The notes below the pieces were generated by a model, which saw only the letters and a program-made list of their open reading frames with translations, was not told the origin of the DNA and did no database searches. This document shows, in pieces, positions 1 to 4,462 of a stretch of DNA of 5,991 bases. This DNA is from JAICWY01 sp964531205. Lineage in GTDB: Bacteria; Vulcanimicrobiota; Vulcanimicrobiia; Vulcanimicrobiales; Vulcanimicrobiaceae. How positions within the stretch are numbered: position 1 is the first letter of the stretch; each line of letters starts with the position of its first letter. The stretch is from assembly GCA_964531205.1 (NCBI GenBank), contig CAZHGH010000136.1, positions 1 through 5,991 on the forward strand, read 5' to 3'. The translations under genes were made by a program, and so were the position numbers.

Positions 1-260
1 TCCGCCGCGATCGCGTTGTGTTGCATTTTCCAACGCTTGACGAGAATCTCGTCGTCCGGCGGATCTTCGCGGTAGTGAGCTGCAATATCGTCGCGTCCGA
101 GGATCGGCCCGCGTTCGGGAATGCCTTCGAAGTCGAGCGCGGCGTCATCGGTAAAAAACTCCACGACGTGTGAGAAATCACCGGTTCGCACGCCGGTGTT
201 GAAAGCCGCGACGAACTTTTTCAAGAGTTGCTCTGCCTGGCCGGTAGTGTACGAGACCAT
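1..260 (-). CDS. SnoaL/NTF2-like protein, partial (C-terminus beyond window)
   Basis: The minus strand from an ATG at 260-258 reads 86 codons without a stop and leaves the window. The protein begins MVSYTTGQAEQLLKKFVAAF and continues with a VVEFFTDDAALDFEG segment and an ILGRDDIAAHYRE segment. An N-terminal amphipathic helix, an 'FFTDDA.LDF' strand and a 'G+D.I..HY' helix form the usual start of the cone-shaped SnoaL-like / nuclear transport factor 2 fold (normally about 120-150 residues), so slightly more than half is visible. Members include ketosteroid-isomerase-like enzymes and many proteins of unknown ligand; no specific reaction can be assigned. The Shine-Dalgarno is weak (GAAAG). A TACACT hexamer at 273-268, 7 bp from the ATG, could be a -10 element giving a short or absent leader. 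The gene is divergent from the secreted protein at 317. Confidence 0.8.
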   Translation of the reverse strand, partial: MVSYTTGQAEQLLKKFVAAFNTGVRTGDFSHVVEFFTDDAALDFEGIPERGPILGRDDIAAHYREDPPDDEILVKRWKMQHNAIAA

Positions 261-316
261 CGCTTTCAGTGTACCCGCAGGCCTGCTTCCGGCAATGGGC
301 GTAACGGACTGAGCGC
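261..316. promoter_or_regulatory. Divergent intergenic region, probable back-to-back promoters
   Basis: These 56 bp separate two divergently read genes and so must hold or overlap both start regions. The only recognisable element is TACACT on the minus strand (273-268), a possible -10 for the SnoaL-like gene. No good -35 partner and no strong Shine-Dalgarno is visible for the plus-strand gene. This is inferred mainly from gene arrangement. Confidence 0.35.
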
Positions 317-2008
317 ATGCACTCGATGATCCTCGCATTCGCGCTTACGCTGCAAGCGACACCTCCACCGACGCCCCCACCACTCGTGACACCCGCGCCC
401 TCGCCTACCGCACAGCCATCGGCTGCGCCTTCACCAACGCCGCTCGCCTCACCGTCGCCGCTTGCCGCATCGGCTGCCGCTGTAAACCTGCAGCCCGGAC
501 AATCGCAAACGGTCACGATCGCAAACAGCAACGGAACGCTAACTGCAACCGTCGATACGCCGATCGTCGCCGTAACGGTAGACCAAGCAGCCCGTACGAT
601 CGCCCTTTCGGCGTCGCAACAAACCGGACGTGCCACGCTGACCGTGACCGATCAAAGCGGCGCGTCGATTCAAATTCCGGTGCGTGTTGCTTATCCCGCG
701 GCGACAGTGCCTGCGAACATTACGTTACGCGTGACGGGGAATGCGGTCGATCAAGCCTGGCTGCAGAAGCAATTGCAGAATGCGCTGGTAAAGGCCATAC
801 AATTGCAGCCGGGCATTCTTGCGCAGAGCGTGCAAGTCGGATCGTATAGTTTGCCGCCGTCGCTTGGACCAGGTGCCAGTGCAGCCATACCATTGCAAGT
901 GCACGTTTCCGGCGGCGATCAGTTTTTCGACGTCGACGCGCCGGTGAGCGTATCGCTGGAAAACGTGGCGCTCGATCCATTCTCGCCCCCGCTGCTCCAT
1001 TACGATGACGACCCGGAGAAGATCGCGCAGAACGGCGTGCTGTACCGCGCGCAGGTAAATCCCGGAACGCCGGCGCGGTTGTATTACTACCATCAGAATA
1101 CGGCGGATGCGCGCCGGTTGTTGGTGGTCCTCAGCGCAGCGGGCACTCAACCCTCAACGGTGCAGCTCATCGACGCATCCGCCGGTCCGAACATCGACGT
1201 CATGAGCGTCGGTCACGCCGTTTCGCGGGACTTTTTGACGTACAAGCCGCTCAATCAAGGTGTTGTCGTCGATGTTCCAGCGGGACAGCCGTACGTTGCC
1301 GATGATTTTCAGCAAATGAAACCGCTCGACGGAGCGGCGGGGAGCATCGGCATCCGGGTAGTGAGGGGCGGGCCGGTGATTGCAACGGTACTTGCGGTGC
1401 CGGTCAGCGCTACGTCTGCCGACATCGCATCCTACATGAACGGTCCGCAGTTGCCCGGTGACGGCCATCATCGCACCGGGGTCTTCGACGTGAGCAAGTT
1501 CGGTACCGAAACGATCGCGTACACGCTCGGTGGACCCGATGCCCAAATCCAATATGGCGCAGCAACGCCTCCGGCCGCGGATCCGGGCAGCACCGGGCAC
1601 GATTACGGCGAGTACGGCGTGCTTCGAACGATCACGTTCGATATTGAGAATCCCGGAACGGCACCTGCGACAGTGTATTTGTACGAGCGTCCGATGGGGG
1701 GCGTGGTTCGCAGCAGTTTTCTCGTGAACGGCGCCCTGGTGCAAGTTGGCTGTGCGCGGGTTTCCGAACGATATCAAATCGGACAACCGTTCGCCGTTAA
1801 TCCGGGCAAGGCGCAAATCACCGTCCAAACGATGACCGACGGCGGCTCAAACTATCCGCTCGAGGTCGGCTTGACCGCGACGCCTCCGCTCCCGGCGACG
1901 CCGGCGATCACCGCGCCCGACGGGTGTTTTCCAAAGCCGCAAGGTGCCCCATCGCCGTCACCGGCCCCGGAGCCGACGGGGCAGAATGTCAATTTGAAGT
2001 CATTTTGA
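317..2008 (+). CDS. Secreted or surface-anchored beta-rich protein, unknown function
   Basis: 563 residues. An in-frame TAA at 302-304 limits the start to ATG 317 or ATG 326; neither has a clear Shine-Dalgarno. Residues 4-14 form a short hydrophobic stretch (MILAFALTLQA), a weak signal peptide lacking basic residues. Residues 15-52 are a Pro/Ala/Ser/Thr tether. Residues about 56-127 look like an Ig-like strand-rich domain (QTVTIAN, GTLTATV, GRATLTV and IQIPVRVAY strands), reminiscent of bacterial Ig or pilus-assembly N-terminal domains. Residues about 134-215 include an amphipathic helix (VDQAWLQKQLQNALVKAI) between strands. Residues about 240-525 are further beta-rich sequence. Residues 523-556 form a second Pro-rich segment, and the protein ends VNLKSF. 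Cysteines are only C479 and C537, which could form a disulfide outside the cytoplasm. There is no LPXTG or membrane anchor. I do not recognise a named family; a structural or adhesive envelope role is inference. Confidence 0.8.
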   Translation: MHSMILAFALTLQATPPPTPPPLVTPAPSPTAQPSAAPSPTPLASPSPLAASAAAVNLQPGQSQTVTIANSNGTLTATVDTPIVAVTVDQAARTIALSASQQTGRATLTVTDQSGASIQIPVRVAYPAATVPANITLRVTGNAVDQAWLQKQLQNALVKAIQLQPGILAQSVQVGSYSLPPSLGPGASAAIPLQVHVSGGDQFFDVDAPVSVSLENVALDPFSPPLLHYDDDPEKIAQNGVLYRAQVNPGTPARLYYYHQNTADARRLLVVLSAAGTQPSTVQLIDASAGPNIDVMSVGHAVSRDFLTYKPLNQGVVVDVPAGQPYVADDFQQMKPLDGAAGSIGIRVVRGGPVIATVLAVPVSATSADIASYMNGPQLPGDGHHRTGVFDVSKFGTETIAYTLGGPDAQIQYGAATPPAADPGSTGHDYGEYGVLRTITFDIENPGTAPATVYLYERPMGGVVRSSFLVNGALVQVGCARVSERYQIGQPFAVNPGKAQITVQTMTDGGSNYPLEVGLTATPPLPATPAITAPDGCFPKPQGAPSPSPAPEPTGQNVNLKSF

Positions 2009-2036
2009 TGGCCGTGCAGCCACGCAAGTGGCACAA

Positions 2037-2046
2037 TTAGGCCTAA
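2037..2046. promoter_or_regulatory. Perfect palindrome TTAGGCCTAA upstream of the WYL regulator
   Basis: TTAGGCCTAA is a perfect 10-bp dyad in the short gap between the secreted-protein gene and the WYL regulator, about 34 bp before the proposed start. Its location would suit an operator for an autoregulating transcription factor. Part of it (the TAA at 2044-2046) is also the in-frame stop that bounds the regulator's reading frame. Function is inferred from position alone. Confidence 0.3.
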
Positions 2047-2066
2047 GGAATTAACGCCTTTTGCAC

Positions 2067-2070
2067 GGAG
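2067..2070 (+). promoter_or_regulatory. Shine-Dalgarno GGAG supporting an ATC start at 2080
   Basis: GGAG lies 9 nt before ATC 2080, good spacing for initiation there. The alternative ATC at 2071 directly abuts GGAG, and the AAGGA at 2045-2049 abuts ATT 2050, so both are too close. This spacing is the main reason for choosing 2080. Confidence 0.4.
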
Positions 2071-2079
2071 ATCACGACC

Positions 2080-3075
2080 ATCGAACGCACAAATGAACCA
2101 AAGATCGTTCTCCTCGTCCGGCTGCTGAACGCTATAGACGAGGGGCGATTTTCTTTCGAGCAACTGAAAGACCGCATCTCGGAGGGCGAGCACCGTCCGA
2201 GCACGCGGAGTTTACGCCGGTATTTGGCAGTACTCGCGGACGCCGGGTTCCCGTGGTACTTCGACCGGGCGACGAATACGTACCGGTTCACGGAAGGCTA
2301 CAGCCTCAAGCGTATGGAGCTGAGCAACAGCGAGTTGTTCGGCCTTGTTGCGCTGCGTGCCATTAGCGCGAGCCTTGGCGGCGCGATCGGAACCTATGTC
2401 GACGAGGTAACCGCGAAGATCGTCGGTTCGACCGGACGCGGGGTGAAGGAGCGCATGCAGTCGCCCTCGCCGGTAACGTTCCGCCTGAGCGAAATTCAAC
2501 TCGACGAGAATGGCGAGCGCATCTTCGGGCTGCTGTCATCTGCGGAACGCAGCTCGCGCAGCGTGAGTTTCACGTACCAAGACAAGGAAGGCAACCGTTC
2601 GAAACGCGTCGCCGACCCGTACGGCTTTATCGTCGGCGGCGGCCGGGTCTACTGCGTCGCGTACGATCACGATCGCCGCGATAAGCGTACCTTTGCGGTC
2701 GACAACGTCTCGGAGCTGACCGTGCTCGCGCAGACCTATACCAAACCCACGAACTTTAGCATCGAGGACTTCGCCTCGAGTTCGATCAGCGGCGTGCTGC
2801 ACAGCGACCAGACCACCGAAGTGCGCGTTCGCTTTGCGTCACGGGTGGCGAAGGCCGCGATCGCAGCGCGCATCGTTGCGGAGCGCAACATCAACCGCCT
2901 CGCCGACGGTTCGGTCGAGATCTCGTACAACGTCGCGGATGTGGATGAGATCATCCGCTGGGTTCTGGGTTGGGGGGCACAGGCGGAAATCATCGAACCG
3001 TCAAGCGCGCGCGACCGGCTGCGAATGCTCGTGGCGGAGATTGCGGCGAAATACGAACTGCCGGTCTCGAAATAA
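2080..3075 (+). CDS. WYL-domain transcriptional regulator (noncanonical ATC start proposed)
   Basis: From ATC 2080 the product is 331 residues, normal for single-WYL regulators. Residues about 5-70 form a winged helix-turn-helix: KIVLLVRLLNAI, FSFEQLKDRI, then the recognition helix STRSLRRYLAVLADAG and a wing ending WYFDRATNTYRF. Residues about 150-222 are the WYL domain (VSFTYQDKEG, RVADPYGFIVGGGRVYCVAYD, FAVDNVSEL). Residues about 244-323 match the C-terminal WCX extension (VDEIIRWVLGWGAQAEIIEP). WYL proteins bind DNA and sense ligands, often nucleotides or nucleic acid, and regulate defence, DNA damage or metabolic genes; the target here is unknown. Oddities: no ATG, GTG or TTG occurs in frame between the TAA at 2044 and TTG 2224, and starting at 2224 would remove the recognition helix. 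The signature W-Y-L is V-Y-C (residues 190-192). The ATC may be a mutated or miscalled ATG. Confidence 0.85.
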   Translation: MERTNEPKIVLLVRLLNAIDEGRFSFEQLKDRISEGEHRPSTRSLRRYLAVLADAGFPWYFDRATNTYRFTEGYSLKRMELSNSELFGLVALRAISASLGGAIGTYVDEVTAKIVGSTGRGVKERMQSPSPVTFRLSEIQLDENGERIFGLLSSAERSSRSVSFTYQDKEGNRSKRVADPYGFIVGGGRVYCVAYDHDRRDKRTFAVDNVSELTVLAQTYTKPTNFSIEDFASSSISGVLHSDQTTEVRVRFASRVAKAAIAARIVAERNINRLADGSVEISYNVADVDEIIRWVLGWGAQAEIIEPSSARDRLRMLVAEIAAKYELPVSK

Positions 3076-3079
3076 AAAA

Positions 3080-3109
3080 CGAAAGCCCTGGACGCTTCCA
3101 GGGCTTTCG
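3080..3109. terminator. Hairpin terminator after the WYL gene (T1)
   Basis: A perfect 12-bp stem, CGAAAGCCCTGG at 3080-3091 with CCAGGGCTTTCG at 3098-3109, encloses a 6-nt loop (ACGCTT). It begins 4 bp after the regulator's stop codon. On the plus strand the downstream sequence (CATGTATTG) is not a T-tract. On the minus strand the stem is followed by TTTTTTATTT, so it is a textbook intrinsic terminator in that direction and at best bidirectional. Confidence 0.75.
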
Positions 3110-3170
3110 CATGTATTGCGCCACCGCCGTCTACGAATCGCATCGCGCATCAGCGCTTACTCACCGCCGT

Positions 3171-3208
3171 GCCCGGTAACGCTTTTTCGTAGTATAGCAG
3201 AACCGGGC
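3171..3208 (-). promoter_or_regulatory. Possible minus-strand promoter inside an inverted repeat
   Basis: GCCCGGT (3171-3177) and ACCGGGC (3202-3208) form a 7-bp inverted repeat. In its 24-nt loop the minus strand reads TATACT (3196-3191), a good -10 hexamer. No convincing -35 is seen. Transcription from here would run about 110 nt and stop at T1, whose T-tract faces this direction, giving a candidate small RNA (about 3184 down to 3072). Confidence 0.3.
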
Positions 3209-3219
3209 GGATAAAATTC

Positions 3220-3247
3220 GAAAGCCCCGGATCTCTCCAGGGCTTTC
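3220..3247. terminator. Terminator-like hairpin T2 at the head of repeat copy A
   Basis: GAAAGCCCCGG (3220-3230) pairs with CCAGGGCTTTC (3237-3247) over 11 positions with one C/A mismatch and a 6-nt loop. The stem is nearly identical to T1. On the minus strand it is followed by GAATTTTAT, giving a moderate T-tract; on the plus strand it is followed only by TCGTATCTTGG. Confidence 0.6.
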
Positions 3248-3388
3248 TCGTATCTTGGTTGCTTTCGCCCGTTTGGCTCCCGTGAGAGAACCCGACTGAC
3301 TTTAACTTCCAATTCGTTCGCTTCACTCAGTACGCCGGCTCATCACCTGCGCCGTCAACATGTTTCGATCGCGACTCTACGTTTGCCG

Positions 3389-3410
3389 CACTTCGTATTT
3401 CCTCGAAGTG
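3389..3410. repeat. Conserved stem-loop in copy A
   Basis: CACTTCG (3389-3395) and CGAAGTG (3404-3410) form a 7-bp stem with an 8-nt loop, followed by TTTGCATGGTA (3411-3421). Copy B has the same stem and flank but a 5-nt loop of different sequence. An invariant stem with a variable loop is typical of a structured RNA or a protein-bound inverted repeat. Confidence 0.65.
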
Positions 3411-3469
3411 TTTGCATGGTAGCAGCTCTCGATTGTTTGAAACAAGAGGGCAAGCGCCTTTTTTGCTAC

Positions 3470-3498
3470 TTATTCACAGAAATCTTCACTTATTCACA
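3470..3498 (+). promoter_or_regulatory. Two perfect DnaA-box-like 9-mers, 20 bp apart (copy A)
   Basis: TTATTCACA occurs at 3470-3478 and again at 3490-3498. Both match the bacterial DnaA box TTATNCACA. They share orientation, have a 20-bp period (about two helical turns), and lie in AT-richer DNA than the surrounding genes. They begin 20 nt after the CAAGAGGG block, almost the same placement as in copy B. Confidence 0.6.
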
Positions 3499-3523
3499 TT
3501 CCCACTTTGCTTCTTGCTTTCCG

Positions 3524-3623
3524 NNNNNNNNNNNNNNNNNNNNNNNNNNNNNNNNNNNNNNNNNNNNNNNNNNNNNNNNNNNNNNNNNNNNNNNNNNNNN
3601 NNNNNNNNNNNNNNNNNNNNNNN
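3524..3623. other. Assembly gap (100 N)
   Basis: There are exactly 100 consecutive N, the conventional filler for a scaffold join of unknown length. The join falls between the two copies of the duplicated module, where short-read assemblies usually break. Real length and content are unknown, and more module copies or a gene could lie here. Confidence 0.97.
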
Positions 3624-3642
3624 CGTGCCACGCCACGAAAAG

Positions 3643-3673
3643 CAAAAGCCTCGATTATCCATCGAGGCTTTTG
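3643..3673. terminator. Terminator-like hairpin T3 at the head of repeat copy B
   Basis: A perfect 13-bp stem, CAAAAGCCTCGAT at 3643-3655 with ATCGAGGCTTTTG at 3661-3673, has a 5-nt loop (TATCC). On the minus strand it is followed by CTTTTCGT; on the plus strand the stem ends TTTTG and then GTCGCG. It occupies the position T2 has in copy A, but its stem sequence differs (GCCTCG versus GCCCGG), so the structure is kept rather than the sequence. Confidence 0.65.
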
Positions 3674-3821
3674 TCGCGTATTTGCCGATTCAGTTGCGCC
3701 TGTTTGACTCCGGTTAAAGAGACCTACTGACGCTTTCTGATGGCTTCGACCGTTCCACTCGGATCGTCGACGTTGCGACTGCATCGTCAACATGGACCGG
3801 GCGCGTCCGATACGTTCGGCG

Positions 3822-3840
3822 CACTTCGTTTACCGAAGTG
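3822..3840. repeat. Conserved stem-loop in copy B
   Basis: CACTTCG (3822-3828) and CGAAGTG (3834-3840) enclose TTTAC, followed by TTTGCATGGTA (3841-3851), identical to the flank in copy A. The distance from the second stem arm to CAAGAGGG is 38 bp here and 39 bp in copy A. Confidence 0.65.
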
Positions 3841-3899
3841 TTTGCATGGTATCACTACGCAAAAGTCGTATCAAGAGGGTGAAAGCCCCAACTCACAAC

Positions 3900-3950
3900 G
3901 TTTCCACAAAAAAGTTTCGTTTCTCCACACGCAATATTGGGTTATCCACA
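3900..3950 (+). promoter_or_regulatory. Three DnaA-box-like 9-mers, 21 bp apart (copy B)
   Basis: GTTTCCACA (3900-3908), TTCTCCACA (3921-3929) and TTATCCACA (3942-3950) are co-oriented with starts exactly 21 bp apart. The third is a perfect TTATNCACA; the first two each have one mismatch to the relaxed form TTWTNCACA. They end 14 bp before the GTG start at 3965, so a bound protein would also affect that gene's transcription or initiation. Confidence 0.55.
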
Positions 3951-3953
3951 CCG

Positions 3954-3961
3954 AAGGGGAG
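3954..3961 (+). promoter_or_regulatory. Ribosome binding site deciding the GTG start at 3965
   Basis: AAGGGGAG is a strong purine-rich Shine-Dalgarno ending 3 nt before GTG 3965. The spacing is short but workable. The signal peptide begins exactly at this GTG, so it is preferred over the upstream ATG at 3740. Confidence 0.6.
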
Positions 3962-3964
3962 TTC

Positions 3965-4459
3965 GTGAAACGGAAAATTGCCGGCGTTATAGCTGCAACG
4001 GTCTTTTTTGTTGCCGCATCGGTCCGCGTACACGTGCCCGCAGCTGCGCAGACAATATTCAGCGGGCTCGCGATCGACGGCATAAGCTGCGATACGATGG
4101 AAGGCGCCGTGGAGCATATTCACGCGCATCTGCAAATCTTCAACCGCGGCAAGGCGGTGCCGGTACCGGCGCAGATCGGGATCGTGGGTAATGGCGGCTG
4201 CCTGTATTGGTTGCACACGCATACCGCAGACGGCATCATTCACATCGAAGCGCCGGTGAAGCGCACGTTCACGGTTGGTCAGTTCTTCGATATTTGGGGG
4301 CGGCCCATTCCGCGCGGCAAGTCGCTGCGCGTGACGGTGAACGGCAAAAGGTGGAGTGGCAATCCCGAAAACATCCCGCTGCGCGACCACGAGGAGATCG
4401 TGATGCAAAGTGGACCGCCGTGGGGTAGGGCGCATTCCGCCGATTGGTCGAACCTGTGA
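3965..4459 (+). CDS. Small exported His/Cys-rich protein, unknown function
   Basis: 164 residues from GTG 3965. Residues 1-28 are a clear signal peptide: basic MKRK, hydrophobic IAGVIAATVFFVAA, then a VPAAA cleavage region before Q29. The mature protein of about 136 residues has a dense set of possible metal ligands: C42, the triplet H51-x-H53-x-H55, C79, H84-x-H86 (YWLHTH), H93 and H142. From H51 onward the pattern is HIHAHLQIFNRGKAVPVPA, GGCLYWLHTH, GIIHIEAPVKRTFTVGQFFDIWG, then LRVTVNGKRW. From memory this resembles an uncharacterised secreted family seen in several environmental phyla; I cannot name a domain. Metal binding in the periplasm or outside the cell is inference. The stop at 4457-4459 lies 3 bp before hutH, suggesting co-transcription. 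It is not a known hut gene. Confidence 0.8.
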   Translation: MKRKIAGVIAATVFFVAASVRVHVPAAAQTIFSGLAIDGISCDTMEGAVEHIHAHLQIFNRGKAVPVPAQIGIVGNGGCLYWLHTHTADGIIHIEAPVKRTFTVGQFFDIWGRPIPRGKSLRVTVNGKRWSGNPENIPLRDHEEIVMQSGPPWGRAHSADWSNL

Positions 4460-4462
4460 TAG

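Larger units (their letters stand above)
3220..3498. repeat. Duplicated intergenic module, copy A
   Basis: This copy is collinear with copy B (3643-3950). Shared parts: the terminator-like hairpin; a 30-nt block at 3271-3300 (GTTTGGCTCC...ACTGAC, 23 of 30 identical to 3702-3731); a 41-nt block at 3322-3362 ending CGTCAACATG (27 of 41 identical to 3754-3794); the hairpin-plus-TTTGCATGGTA block at 3388-3421; CAAGAGGG at 3443-3450; and DnaA-box-like 9-mers from 3470. Block-to-block offsets between the copies stay at 429-433 bp, so spacing is preserved while the sequence between blocks has diverged. That pattern suggests selection on structure or on binding sites. No protein frame is preserved. 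Confidence 0.75.
3643..3950. repeat. Duplicated intergenic module, copy B
   Basis: This copy matches copy A block for block: hairpin T3; 3702-3731 (GTTTGACTCC...ACTGAC); 3754-3794 ending CGTCAACATG; 3821-3851 with the CACTTCG/CGAAGTG stem and TTTGCATGGTA; CAAGAGGG at 3872-3879; and three DnaA-box-like 9-mers from 3900. It ends 14 bp before the GTG start of the exported protein gene, so it doubles as that gene's upstream region. A reading frame happens to be open through part of it (from 3740), but its translation resembles no protein and is not kept in copy A. Confidence 0.75.

Noticed and set aside
178..636. Minus-strand frame overlapping the start of the secreted protein gene
   Set aside because: It is a shadow frame; the true minus-strand gene here is the SnoaL-like protein in another frame ending at the window edge.
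1154..1828. Long minus-strand frame inside the secreted protein gene
   Set aside because: GC-rich shadow with Arg/His/Ala-biased composition and no recognisable domain, opposite a well-supported gene.
2019..2032. GCCAC-GCAA-GTGGC hairpin after the secreted protein gene
   Set aside because: Only 5 bp of stem and no T-tract, so not supportable as a terminator.
3383..3730. Open frames spanning the N gap
   Set aside because: They are open only because the N run cannot show stops, and the flanking translations are low-complexity noncoding sequence.
3220..3950. CRISPR array or insertion-sequence ends
   Set aside because: There are no regularly spaced identical repeats of CRISPR length, no transposase frame, and no terminal inverted repeats or target duplication. 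The copies are long, diverged and collinear instead.
3740..3964. In-frame ATG extension of the exported protein back to 3740
   Set aside because: The added residues run through repeat copy B, resemble no protein, and would bury a good signal peptide. The GTG at 3965 has a strong Shine-Dalgarno.
3076..3964. tRNA, rRNA, tmRNA, 6S or RNase P RNA
   Set aside because: I looked on both strands for cloverleaf and CCA ends, the RNase P GAAAGTCC core and other well-known motifs and found none; a covariance search would be needed to exclude distant forms.
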